From Chrysoperla carnea (taxonomy: Eukaryota > Arthropoda > Insecta > Neuroptera > Chrysopidae): DNA of 64,000 nt. Below, one piece after another: positions 39,431 to 53,600 of the stretch; the stretch's first letter is position 1; the number at the start of each line of letters is the position of its first letter. The DNA lies in the NCBI RefSeq assembly GCF_905475395.1, contig NC_058342.1:22602640-22666639 (forward strand), given 5' to 3'. The translations under genes were made by a program, and so were the position numbers. Under the pieces are notes generated by a model. The model was not told the origin of the DNA. It ran no database searches and worked only from the letters and a program-made list of their open reading frames with translations.

Positions 39431-39442
39431 CCCCCCCCCCCC
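39431..39442 (+). repeat. Twelve-C homopolymer in a dispersed GGCGAC..CCCATG repeat
   Basis: The C run sits in a block (about 39362-39462: GTGCTTTGAACCATTTTTGTGAA, then TTTTGGCGACACCCATG) that is repeated at about 54638-54716 (TTTGGCGACGCCCATG). This is an unclassified dispersed repeat. Confidence 0.7.
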
Positions 39443-41531
39443 TTTTGGCGACACCCATGTTTTAGATATAAAAAATCTTTAAAAAAAATTTAAAGTCTAC
39501 AATTTTACGCTGAAAAACTGCTCGTTTCAAAATTTAAATATTCTTAAAAGTTCTATTGCCTCAATCGACATCCGTTATCGAGCCTATACTTCGAGCGAAA
39601 TCAATTTTTGGAAAACATAAAAAACTTCGAAACTATGAAGGATTTAAATGTAAAAATAGAAAGAGAAAAAATAGCACGTGACGACGTCATAATTTGCGAC
39701 TGCCATAGAGACTGCATATCAAGTTGTTTTGTAAGAAAAAGATAGAAAAATTATTAAATTGCATATATCTTTCATTCTTATAACTCGATTTTAATTTTAA
39801 TTTTAGATCTTGTCATCTTTTATCGCACATTTTCAAATTTTAACCAAAAGTACATTGAAATCGACATCAGGGCATAGGCCTATTGTAACGATTTTCATTA
39901 ATGACTTAATTATTTAGTAAGTTTAGGCAATTTGCATTACATTTATGTATATAGTACATATTTAAACTATAAAATTAATAATAATTTTATATGTAAACAA
40001 TGGAATGCAACATTTTCGCGGTATTTTCTTTATATTATCATTTTTCACGTTTTTCACGTATTGATAAGTGTAAGACAAGGATACCGATAATGGACATTGA
40101 ACTGTATAATTTAGATATATGATAAAACTTCAAATTCAGACACAATTATCATTATAGCGTACAGATGAGGCTACCCTCCCAATTTTCTCCATTACGTCTA
40201 AAGCCTGTCCTTTGTGTCATTATTTTTTTTGTTACGTTGACATAAAAAAATTTTTTATGCATATTTTTATGTTGTTAAAACGCTATATAATAACGGTATG
40301 ATTTTTATGATACAAAGTTGTATAAGTTTATTTATTCGAATAATTTCGAGTTAAGTTTCGAATTGGTATGACGTAAATGGTATATTGTATAAGGCGCGGC
40401 GCTTTTCTAATGCTGTGTACGAAAATGCCTTATAGAATTTTCGTATGTCTATCCACATCATACACGATATCACATTGATAACATAACGTGGTTCACGACA
40501 AGCGCAATACTCAGGGCGTCGTAACCATCGAAACACATGCGCATTATCTATAACGCAAGAACATAACATCGAAAAACATTTTCATTTTACAATACTATTA
40601 TGTTTCAGTTTATCAGGCATAGTGTGCGCGGATTGTTTTTGATACGAGACTGCTAGTGCGGCGTTCGAAATCAGGTGGCCCGTTTTTCCTTCTTTATTTT
40701 AGTTTTTCGAGGAAATTTTCGAAATTTGACGTTTTATTTTTAGACTAAGGGATACAAATTATTATTTTTACGTTACGTGATAATTTTGTGTTTGTAATTT
40801 TTCCATTAAAGAAAGTTTTTTTCTCGATTTATATATTTTGGGTGGATTTTTCGATTTTGATTTTTTCTTTCTTAATGACAAAAAAGAAACGTTCAAAACA
40901 TGGGATGAGACGTTTAGTGGGGTTGAAAGGGGTTTATAATAAAAAGTCACAACACTTACAAAAATGACATCTGATTTACCGACGCTTATATGAAAGTCGA
41001 GGCGTTTCCCGACATTCACTATAAGAAAATTTTTGTATTTATTTTATAAAAAAAAATTAAAAAAACAATCGAATTAAAAAAATCGTTTGTGTATAGTTAA
41101 ACAATAAAAAAACTAAAGTGATTAATAAATTTAATACGTTGATAATTTTTCGCAGGTCTTACATTTTTTTTTCCAAAATTTTTGTTGAGAATTTGGTTAC
41201 GTTTTGTCGAAACTTCGAAATAATTTTAAATTAAAAACACATCTACACAAAAATAAAAAACAATGTTAAATATTCATGAATTATGGTACGAATTTTATGG
41301 ATACCAATTAAAAATTGTGCGTAATGCTGAAAGATGATTTCACATGTTAAGAAAGTTAAAATGAGACTATCGAAATTTCGTAAATGAATTTTTCCTAGAA
41401 AAAACAATAATGTATAAATATTCTACGAACGTTGTTTGGTCGTGTAATTCACAATTGTCTTCTTCACCTGAGACATGATAATGTCTAAAACAAAGTAACT
41501 TTAGCCTGGGGGGACACACGGCCATATCGCC

Positions 41532-41616
41532 ATGTGGGGCTATACAATCCCAATGTTACAAGCGTGCTTCTTATCCTGGACAACATTTATCATTGTGGCT
41601 ACTTTATTTACATCAG
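41532..41616 (+). CDS. nAChRbeta1: nAChRbeta1 coding exon 1 (signal peptide)
   Basis: ATG at 41532 in the context CGCCATGTGG opens MWGYTIPMLQACFLS followed by the hydrophobic FIIVATLFTS. A second in-frame ATG (residue 8) could also serve as start and would leave a typical signal peptide. The exon ends in phase 1 at donor GTAAGT (41617). Confidence 0.88.
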
Positions 41617-44600
41617 GTAAGTACCTTCTTTTTTTTAAAATTTTTTCTTATTCGAAGTAGTATTAAAAAAGAATTTGGGTGGGACAAAAAGGTTTGTTTT
41701 GAAACTTATATTGTCCAAAGGGAACCTAAAAAACATTTGTGGGTGTGTTAAAAACTTTAAGAAAAATTTTTAATGTCAAAATGTATTTTGTAAACAAAAG
41801 GGTGGGTCATCTTTTCACGCCATTAAAAGAAAACCAACTATTTGAGAAACAAAAGAAAAATGACATTTTCCTCAATTTAAAAAATATTTTATTTTATATA
41901 TTTTTTTTGGCAATATTAAAATTTTTGGAAAATAGACCAATTTTTTTTTGTAAACAAACATTTGAATTGGTATATTTAGGGAATGGGTGGTGTAACGAAG
42001 GCGTGGTAAACAGTTGAACTTAGAAAAGACATACACAATATTGTGAATGGTTTTTCGCGTTGTTCGAATTTCATTACGTTGACATTACATATTTTAAGGT
42101 TAATTTTTCCTGAAATTAATTTTGAATCAAATTTGGATACCATGTGTGAAATAAAACGTTGTAAAAAATATTTTAAAAGCACAACGTAATGTTTAATTTT
42201 TGCCTCCTAAAATATAGGCAATTGACTTTGGAGATATGTATAGATTTGCATAAAATTAAAATATTTACCTTTGTGTTTGTGTGAGATGTTTCTATCTTTG
42301 ATGTATTTTTTTTTCCACTACAAAAGGATCATAAATTATCCCTTAAAATGGTTAAACCCGAATATTAATTTTAAAGGATGTATACATTTTTCGGGAAAAA
42401 TTAATACAAATTTTACGGTTTTGTGTGGGAATGTATTCGTAAATCGATATCTCTTGTAAGATTTGTGGTGTAAAGAAAATGAAATTGGAAAATTTATTTC
42501 ATTTTCGATAAAACGTTATGCTATTCACATAAAGTAAAACCTTTTTATACCATATATAAACATATCAAGATATACTAAGTTTAGTCTCAAGTTTTTAACG
42601 ATTAAAAATATTGATGCTATGAACAAAATTTTGGTATAGGAGTTCATAAAATTATCTAAAGAGTCTATTTCCACTTGCCTTTCTGGCTGCCTGATTTTCT
42701 GTCCTTAAAAACGATAACTCAAAAACGAAACGAGATAGTATTCAGAACGTAAAATTGGGTCATTAAATATAAAAAATGTTCCTTATACTATTTACCCGTT
42801 AAGGCGCAAATTAGGTTAGAACCAAAATTGTATGTATACGTGCATTGTATTGTATCAAGTATACAATTATTGTATGTATGTATGTGTTTGTTTATTACTG
42901 TGTAATTTGAGGAAGTGAGAAAAAAAGATACTCTTATTACTTTGTGTGTAAGAGTGACGATCTTTCTTTACTTCTATGATGAAAAAAAAACAATTGCGTA
43001 ATAAACATTGTTTATACGGAATATTTCAACAATTAACTCAGTTAATTGTTTGTTTCACTTGTTTTATTTGCATTTAAGTACTATATCGTAAGAGTGAATA
43101 GGGTTAGGTTTAAGGGTTTGGTCCGCTAAACTAACTCATTCATTCGGAGACAACAAGTAATATATTGTGCCAGCTGTATTTTTATAAAACCATTTTCTTG
43201 AGAACTTTGACTTCCTTTTCTTTAGTTCTTATGTATGACCCCACTTTTACCCCCAAAGCTACGTAGCTTATAAAATTATGTGCTATTCCAATAGAGTGTT
43301 TGTTTTCGGCAATGGCACACCTGTTTGCTATCTTCCACGAATTATGAAGTACTGGTCGATAATGTCAGAAAATATGAGGTCGGATTATTCTCAGATTTGT
43401 AGATTTCATGATATTTGAATGTAATGACAGAATTGTTTCGATAAAAACAAAACCTACTTTATTGATAATTTTCTTCCGGTCATATTTACAAAAAAATGTT
43501 TCAAACAAAAGTTGTTTATTTGTTTATTTATAAATTTTTTATATTTAAGCATTTTTCACTATCTCTAACGGCTTACAAAATGAGTCTATAGACCCAAAAC
43601 TCAATGGACATACATTTCTAATTTACTTAATATTTTATTTCGTTTTTGAGTCATCGTGATGACGGACGGACAAACGGGCAGACAATCGGAAATGGACTAA
43701 TTAGGTGATTTTATGAACACCTATTCCAAAATTGTGTTCGTGTCATTTATATTTTTAGGCTTTACAAACTTGGGACTAAAATTAGTATACCTTGATATAT
43801 ATTACATATATGCTGGGTATAAAAACAGCTGATTCTGTTAGAAGGAGCTTTGGGATTGGAAGACATAAATAAATTAATCAACGAACTTCACAAGTTTCAC
43901 TGTACATAATTATTTGCAAACGATCCTTTTTAAAAAAGTGAATTTAATTTTTCGCAAATTTACGTATTAAGAAAAATTACGAAAGCCAAAACGTATTTTA
44001 ACATAAAATAATAATTTAAATACATTTTGCATAATTCCAAATTTTTAAAAAATAATTAGAGAATTTTTTGTTTACAAAAAATTGTTTTTTATTAGTTAAA
44101 CTGATAATTATCGTTTTAATAATTCCTCAAATTAATTTTTAATAAAAAAAGGAATGTCAGGCATAAGTTACATTATAAATAGATACAGGAAGTGGTAATA
44201 AGTGGGAAAAACTGAAATGGATGATAGAGGATGTCATTTCCTGTCGTATAAGTCTAGTTATTTATATATTTATATTCTTTTCAGTTACTAAAAACTTTAG
44301 AATTTTTAAATTCACACGTATTTTCTAACGATTAGTAAACGAGTAGCTTTATCGAAATAATATTTTTATAAACTTTTGTTGAACAACGAAGCTATTGGTT
44401 CAACACCGTAATTAGTCGAAGCAAATTAGTAAATGGTTATTATTGTATTTTCTTTCAATTCTGAAACAAGGAGTTTCTCAACGTTAAATTGCCGGTCCTT
44501 AAATTTTAAAAAGAATTTTCGAGACCCGTAATCTCACAAAACCTGACAAAAGAGCCTAGTCGATAAGTTCAAATTAGTGAAATGTAGAAATATAAGTCGT

Positions 44601-47600
44601 AAAAATACGTGTGATAATGGACCCAATACCCAATTGATCTATGTCCCAATACTCACTCAATTGCTCATTTAGGAACTGCACCTTACTTTTTACGTATTGA
44701 AAACGCTATAAAAAGTTCAGCTTGATATCTTTTTTCCTTTTTGAGCTATCATGTCGACAGACGGACGGGCGGAAAGACAACCGAAAATGGACTAATTAGA
44801 TGATTCTATGAATACCTATGCCAAAATTTTGTTCGTAGCATCAATATGTTTAAGCGCTACAAGAGTTGGCACTAAACTTAGTATACCTTGTTATATTTCA
44901 TATATACATGGTATAAAAATTTGAAACAATTATGATGTATTCTAAACACATTTATAAAGAATTTATTATCGTTGGAAATTTATCTTAAAGGTTATTTTTC
45001 AACAAGTTAGACAATTGTTTATTGACAAAACTTTTTCAAAATTAGGTTTGACAAGCATTTTCGTGTTAATTGTAAAATAAAAACAAGTGAAAACAAACAA
45101 TTGACTGAGTTAATTGTTGAAATACCATGTATAGACAGTGTTGATGACACAATCGTTTGTTTTTTGACATCACGTAAATAAAGATAGATATCCACTTTTA
45201 AATAGCCACACACACATAACTGATATTCCCATATTAATACATACTACAAAATCTTCACCTAATTAGCGCCCGCGTGGGTAAACAGTGATGCTTACAAGAA
45301 AATGTTTCAAACAAAAGTTGTTTATTTTTTCATAAGGAACATTTTTCTATCTCTAACGGTTTACAAAATGAGTCCTGCGGATCTAAGACCCAATTGACCT
45401 ATGTTGCCCATTTACGAACTCGACCTCACTTTTTATGCCCTGAGCACGGTGTAAAAATTTCAACTTGTTATCATTTTTCGTTTTTCAGTTATCGTGTTGA
45501 CAGACAGACGGACAGACGGACAGACAACCGGAAATGGACTAATTAGGCGATTATATGAACACCTATACCAAATTTTTTTTCGTAGCATCAATATTTTTAA
45601 GCGTTACAAACTTGGGACTAAACTTAATATACTATGTATATTTCATATATACATGGTATAAAAATTGTCAGTGCATAGTGGGTGTGGTACTGAAGTCTTG
45701 TGAGTGCGACCCCTCTAATCCACACGACTAACTTCCCAAAGGGGGAAAAAACATTTAAAAAAATGGTCTTGTTCGCCTTCATAGATTAATCTTCCAACAT
45801 GTACTGCAACTTATGCTGGAACGATCATTATCTCCATAGCTAAATGATGTGTTTTATCCACTTTTCAGATTCTGCTTATTCAGTTTATTCCAGTTTTTTT
45901 ATTACCATTAAAAAACGGCTTAACTAATTCTGCTGAAAACTCTTTCAGTTCTTAAATACGCGATTACGCGCCGAATAAGCCCATGTGTTAATGTCATAAC
46001 TGGTTCGCGAGATAATCGAGGCGAAAGAATCGGAACGAACATACGAACATAAGCACATACGTACACACACACACACACACCCAGACATCACATTAAATAA
46101 GTAAAACTGGAGATATTCAAAATCGGCTCCATTAAATTAACTTCCTCTGGGAAGTTAAAAATGTTTGAATAATTGGCGTAAAATTTTTTGGCTTCTTCTT
46201 GGTGGGATACTTTTTATATATATATATATATATACTTAACAAGTTCACCTTAAATGGTTTAAAACATTTTAAAAAAAGGAGGTGTCCTGAAGTTCTTAGC
46301 CCTTGCGTTCATAAATAGGATACTATTACAAAAAAAAACGAGATATTATCGTAAATGATATCCACCCGATATTTTCTTTGTGCAAAGATTTTTTTGATAA
46401 CTTTGTATTGTTGGCTATTTGGGTTACGAGTTGGCTAGGTTAACTAGAAAGAAATACAACTTATTAGCCATTCATACATGACTACCTTGTTAAAGCTTGA
46501 GGCGCTTCAACTCATCCTTGATATTTTAAATTGAGCGCTTGCTGCTTTTACAAATAATCATGTATTAGTTCATCATAAGAAAATTTCTTTTCATCTTATT
46601 AGTACAATAAAAGCTTGTCCCTTAAAATTTTTTTTTGAAATTTTTTTTGTCCTTTCATAATAGGAACTGTCCTGTGAACTTAATCTTTTTGAAAATAAGG
46701 TGCTTGTACATCCTTAAAACAAAAATAAATTAACATAATAATAAATGTAAATAAATTGTATGTTAAACAAATTGTGACATCGTTAACAATGTTTTGTTGC
46801 TGACCATAGCCATAAGAAGACAACCAATGTCTTCAAATGTTTACCCCCAAAGTTGGAACTTTCTTCGTCAAAGTTCATGCATAGATACATACATACTTTT
46901 GTGCTTTTGTGCTTATACATATTTTCCTTTATGAATAATGTATTAAGCGGTTTATAAACATTTTCTCTCAATTTTCTCACCGATGTAAATACATAAATTT
47001 TCTTGGAATGTAAAATTTTTTCATATATTGTTGAATTGAAATTAGTTGCTTGTTAACATTTTAAACAAAATATGTATAGGGATAAAGTATTTTGTACCGC
47101 AAGTAATGCAAAAGTGTAATCTCTATTTTATAAAAATTTTATGCAAATAAAAGAAAAATTCGTAGCGCAAGAGCAGTGTTAGCTAAGCGAATTCCCTCAG
47201 ATATTGAAAAATAACACATTTTTGTCGAATATTGCTGTTTAATTTTTCAAGAATTTTTATTTCCAAAAATAAGCGCCTTAAGCAAAAATCACAAGAGTAC
47301 TTTTGCTTAAAACTTATCAAAACATATTTTTTATTTTGAAAAAGTTAAAAGTTTTGTACTTTGCGAATGGAGTGGTTTGTATGTATGGCTTACACTGAAA
47401 ATTTAATAATATTTTCTAACAAATTTGAGTAAGTAATTAATAGTGATGTGCCTGACTTTGTATTTACGAGTAGCTGACTAACCGATTAGTCGATTGTAAA
47501 CAGGCCGACTAGTCGGCCGATCACTGTTTCGGGGGTATACGGTAATTGTGGAGTTTCGTATACAGCTTATCGCACGGCTGTCCCAATTGTGTTTTGTTTT

Positions 47601-50600
47601 CTTCGAATTGCCACTTGTTTATTACTGCACAGGTCATAGTAAAGTTCTTCAGGAAATAAGTTACCGTAAATTAACATATTAGTTCTTATGGGAATTAATA
47701 AAATTGTTATTAAAAATTTCTAATGCAAAGAGTTTAATTAATTCAAGTTATAATTCAATAATTTTATTTTGACATTTACTATACCATGTTTACGTGTAAA
47801 CCATTTGAAAATTAGTCATAACAGCCCCCTTTAACGCCAAAATTATCTGTTGGAGGTGCTGGTGTCCGTTTGATTTTTTCTACCATGGCTATGCACCCAA
47901 CGAAAACAAAAAAAAGTTTTTTATACACTGAATTCAAATTTTGGAGCAGGAGCTCGCCTTCAAAGTGATGATAAAAATTGTTTAAAAAAAATTTTATAAA
48001 CATACAAGAAAATTGAATTTTTTGGTTGGGAAAACAGTTTTTTTAAATTTTTTCGTCACTCTTTCGAGTTAGGCACTGTTTACTTTTGAATTACATTTTC
48101 AAGGAAACAAATAATGTTATTTTTAAGCATGCCAAAATTCTAAAATAATCAATGAACATCCCATGACAAAATTTCGAAGAGTAAATACTATTACAGATTA
48201 ATTTATTCTAAAGCCTTAATTGTTAAAACCTATTATTATACCTTCCCTGTATATATGAAATACAATGTGTACTTATATTAGTCCCAAGTTTATAACGCTT
48301 AGAAATGTTGATGATAAGAACAAAATTTTGGTATAGGTGTCCATAAAATCATCTAATTAGTCCATTTCTCGATATAATCAAAAACGAAAAGAGATTTGAA
48401 GTTTTTAAAGCGTGCTCAGGGCGTAAACAGTTTGAGTCAAACTCACATAGATCAATTGAGTCATGGGGCCATAGGACCCATCTTTTAAACCGTTAGAAAT
48501 CTTGTAAACCATTATGTGTCTGTAAACTCGCTTAAACTAGCTAGCAGTCGCAACTTAAGTACGATTTGAATAAAATTTAAAAAAGGGTTTTGGTATTTGA
48601 GAGGTAAAGTTCGTTAATGAGAAAAATTGACAGATAATCACGAGGTGGGGGGTTGCGTAAAGTAAAAAAATTAAAATTTCTTTAAAATAAAAAATATTAT
48701 TGTCTTTCTTGATCAGTTTTAAGAAATAAAAATTCTTGAAAAGCTATAAATGAAATGATATTCAATTTTAAGAAAAATGTGTTTCCTTTTTAATCTCTGA
48801 AGGAATTCGTTTAGCTTACGCAGCTCCTGTGCTACGTTTTTTTTATTTACATGATAAAAAATACAAAATTTAAGCAAATGAAGTCATATAACTAACATTA
48901 TTAATAATTTTACAGAATCAGTGTGAAAAGTCGCAGGCTGTATCGGATTAATAACAATTTGAAAAAAAAAAAACTGATGAACAATAGTGCTCCGTCACTA
49001 ACGTTATATTTCCCCCTGATTAGATGATTTTTTAATAAAATGGGAGTTTTATCTTTCCATGTTTTTGGATTCGAAAGACACTTTCTCTACATAAACTGAA
49101 TTCTTCGATAAATTTTAAACTCTTTAGGTCAGTTGGGGGGAGCTTTGGAAGAGCGTAAAATCTTAGAGATCGCGTAAAACCAAAATTTTTCTATATAGAT
49201 ATAAGAAACTTTCTACATACAGGTTTTCAATCCTTCAGCTAAATTTTGAGAGAAGCATTTGATGCACACAAAGCCTTTAAAACCGTAAAATCCAGGATTA
49301 ACACTCCTTAAAGACACTCTCTTGACACTTATCTACCCGGTATACTGATTTTCAATCTTCTAGATCAATTTGGAGAAGCTGTAGATATGAGCAAAACTTT
49401 AAAATAGTTAAAAAGACATTTTTTCTTTGGAAACTCCTACATACCAAATTTCGGCTTAATTGAACTGAAAAGAGAGCTGCTGTTGGTGCGCAAACGTAGC
49501 GTGAAAACATATATATACTAAATTTCCAAAACTCCTAAAATAGTATAAATATTAACAAAGATAATAAATGAGAACTATAGGATATTTCGATATTTTGCCC
49601 CAATTTGCTTGATCACGGTGCACGGTGCACCATGCACCGTGCACCGTGCAGTCCGCCACCAAATTAGCAACGATTAACATAAGAGTAATTACGATTAGCT
49701 AATTGATACTGATGATGACTACTTCGTAGTCGAAATGCATATTTATAAAATACAAAAACTGATCTAGGAAATTGGGGCAAAAAATCGAAATTTATTTCCT
49801 ACAATAGTGTTCTGAGGATTACAAAACGGATTTATAATATACCCCTATTCCTGTTGCTCTTCGGTGCAGTGTTGACACACTGTTGATCTTCGATGCAGTG
49901 CACAAGTCTATATTTTCCGTGAAAAGACTACAAAAGTTTATATTTCCGTTAATAACAAATAAATTACTGCAATATTGAGTAACAGAGTTAACAACATCTC
50001 CTTCAAATACGTCAATTGTATAGACAGACAGCCAGCATTACAGCAATGTACGCAGGCAGTATAGATTAAAAACTAGTATATCATAGAAATGGAAACTATG
50101 GGGCATATATGCATATATTTATTTATAGTTGACTAGATGAATCCTATAGTCCAAGCAAATTAACAACTGGTTATTATCTACATTGAGAAAAAAGATATTT
50201 TGAGTCAAATGATTATCTGTTGTTTCAACTGCGTCGCGGATTTAATATGGCGAAGCCCGCATAGACGCTTACTCAATTTCCTGATGCAGCTGACAGAGCA
50301 ATATTGTCAATTCCGAAAGGAAAAAAAATTTGGTTCAATTGAAGAAATGTGTTCAATTAAAACTTTTGCAACAATATAAAGAAATTATTTCCGTTGGTAG
50401 TTTTGACTTAGAAGCGAAAGCATTTGACGTAGATTCGATTTGAAGTTCTATATTTCATATCTTTGATTATTTTTTACAATTGATTTATTGGATCAAGTTT
50501 TTAATATTCGCAATAGATTGAGATAAACTTTTTTTTATTATCCTGATCTATTATAAATATGAAATTTAGTGAGGATGTACGGCTGTATCAACTAACTAGA

Positions 50601-53600
50601 ACTGCTTACCCATAGGTATATATTTTAACATACAGGAACATGTCACATTTGAAAGCTACAATAATTCGGTTATTTTTATACCATGTATATATGAAATATA
50701 CATAGTATATTAAGTTTAGTCCCAAGTTTGTAACGCTTAAAATATTGATGCAACGAAAAAAATTTTGGTATAGATGTTCATAGAATCACCTAATTAGTCC
50801 ATTTCTGGTTGTTTCTCTGTCTGTCTGTCATCACGATTGCTCAAAAACGAAAAAAAGATATCAAGCTGAAATTTTTACGACGTACATAGGACGTAAAAAG
50901 TCAGGTCAAGTTTGTAAATGAGCAACATAGGTCAACTGGGTCTTGGGTCCGTAGGACCCATTTTGTTAGAGATAGAAGAAAAGTTTACATGTAAAAAATA
51001 TTCCTTATAAAAAATTAAACAACTTTTATTTGAAACATTTTTTCGTAAACATCACTGTTTACCCGTGAGAGCGCAAATTATGCGCAAATTGTATAATATG
51101 TATTATATGGGGATATTAGTTATATATGTGTGACATGTATGTATGTGTAACGTGACAGAGTAATCAACACTGTTTATACATGGTATTTCAACAATTAAAT
51201 AAGTCAATTGTTTGTTTTCACTTGTTTTAAATAAATTCTCAACTTTCTTAAAAAAATCCCGATTTTGTACTGGCCATGCTTGCCTTTATACATAATTAAG
51301 CGGGTTGTTTAAATCATTCTAACCAATCCACACAAATTCCTATTCCTATATACTTTATATGTTTCTTTATACAAGTAAATACTGTAAGTCAATTATACTG
51401 CAGGAATTATTGCAACTTATTTTAAATCAAAATATATTTTTATCAAAATATCGAAATATCGTATAGTTCTCATTTATTATCTTTGTTAATATTTATACTA
51501 TTTTAGGAGTTTTGGAAATTTAGTATATATATGTTTTCACGCTACGTTTGCGCACCAACAGCAGCTCTCTTTTCAGTTCAATTAAGCCGAAATTTGGTAT
51601 GTAGGAGTTTCCAAAGAAAAAATGTCTCTTTAACTATTTTAAAGTTTATTTTTATTTACGTTCATGGATAATATGTTTTAAACAATCACTCCCAAAAATT
51701 TGCAAAAAATACTTCAATATTTTAAATAAATTTTAAAACAAATTGATTGAAATATCTTCAAAATTTTTCGTCATTTTCGGCAAAAATATTTTGATTATGG
51801 CCCACGTAGCCCAATATGTAAGGCCTGACTAAGGGAAATGATTTGAAATACTTAGTATATAGGTATATGGTTATTATTTTAACCATAAAATGCTAGTATA
51901 ACTCTCAAGTCCTTAATGCAGTATATATACGTGAGTACAAATTTGAGACCCTTTTTTAGACAACTTTTAACATATTTAATTTTATTACATTTAAAGATGA
52001 AAAAATTTCTTAGTGCATACAAAATTTGTTGGATTATTCTTTTGTAATATTTAAGATATAAATATCAAAGTCCTAAAAAAGTTGTTTCAAACAAAAGTTG
52101 TATAAAGACCATTCTTTACATTTAAAGTTTTGTTCTATCTCTAACGGTTTACAAGATTGGCCCTACGGACCCAAGACCCAATAGACCTATGTTGCTCATT
52201 TACGAACTTGACCTCACTTTTTACGTCCTAAGACGCTATCAAAATTTCAGCTTGATATTTGATGACAGACGGGCAGACGACAGACAGACGACAGGCAGAC
52301 GACAGACAGACAGACAGATAGCCGGAAATGGACTAATTAGGTGATTTTATGAATACCTATACCAAAATTTTGGTCATAGTATTAATATTTTTAAGCGTTG
52401 CAAACTTGGAACTAAAGTTAGTATACCTTGGTATATTTCATATAGATGGTATAATGAGACTAAACTTAGTATACCTTGGTATATTTCATATAAATGGTTT
52501 AAAAATCTACAACTTTACGTTGAAAAACTGCTCGTTTCACAATTTAAATAACCAAACGTCTAATTTTCTTGGACTGTTATTTATTTGTACGTATGAGTTT
52601 AAAATTGCGTTGGCGGTAATTAGGTTGTGCATACATTTCAAAAATGTTAACCATATTAAAATAATATTCTAGTAAATTCAATTATTTTTATACTCTGTAC
52701 ATATTTATAGAGCTCTATTTATAGAACTCAAAATGTGTGTATTCAGGTTGTTGCTTTCCTACAATATTCGCATAGATAAGTTTCACATTACCAAATAAGA
52801 AGTACCATCAAGGGGTAGCGATTAAAATAATTAAGTTTTCGATTCTTCATTTGTAGTTATTCTAAGTTAAATGCAAAAATCCACATCTTTTTAGAATGTA
52901 AAATAGTAAGTAGGTGGTTTTTGGGAGTCGCTTTTTCCACTTTCAAAGAGGTTGTGATGAAATTAATCGAATAATCTCATGAGTTTGAAAAAATTTTTAC
53001 CAATTGCACAAATGTCCCACCTTTCAAGCATAAATAGAAGTTAAAAGAGTAGCTTAGAGGACGATTTTCCCATTTTTCAGTGGGTAGCGATGAAAAATTA
53101 TTAGTTTTACGAATTTAACTTTTTACTTCGAATGCAAAAAACCTCTCCAACATGTATTTGTTTTTATTTGGGGCCGAATGGTGAAAATTTCATCTTTCTC
53201 GCATGTTTACAACAGAAAAACGTAATTTTGAGAGATTTTTTTTCGATTTTCCAGGGGATAACAATAAAAGATTTCAAGTTTTAAAGCAGTTTCGCTTCAA
53301 TTGCAAAAAAGCATAACTGTAGCATGTCTAGAAGTCCCTTAGAATTGTATATATCAGTGGGTCGGTGAATAATATATATGCTTACTATGTGTTATTTGTT
53401 TATTTGAGCTTCCACATTTGAGTGGTGTCAATTTAAGAAAGTACGAGCAGAGTAGATTAAGGGTGGAAATTTGTTAATCAAATTTTCAACTTTGATAATT
53501 AATCATATTATAATTTGCTGAATTTGTACAGTAAAATTTCGATATATAGCTAAAGTTTTGAAATAACAAAGACTGAAGGATAAATCGAAATTTCAAGCTT

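Larger units (their letters stand above)
30493..41531. other. Intergenic region between the divergent Rip11 and nAChRbeta1 genes
   Basis: About 11 kb of mostly AT-rich DNA should contain both promoters and 5' untranslated exons, but I could not identify a core promoter or transcription start for either. It contains several copies of the T|T-inserting repeat, a hairpin MITE at 38475-38657 and a GC-richer island at 32740-33600, listed separately. A less AT-rich patch at about 40350-40690 could hold 5' sequences of nAChRbeta1; this is a guess from position only. Confidence 0.5.

Noticed and set aside
40351-40569. 72-codon open frame upstream of nAChRbeta1
   Set aside because: No conserved motif and no splice context. 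The patch may be 5' untranslated or regulatory sequence, but nothing supports a protein.
49394-51647. Long terminal repeats of an LTR retrotransposon
   Set aside because: The two 204-bp copies are inverted, not direct, and no gag/pol sequence lies between them.
52349-52672. 107-codon open frame
   Set aside because: It lies mostly within an inverted copy of the dispersed 550-bp repeat and encodes no recognisable domain.
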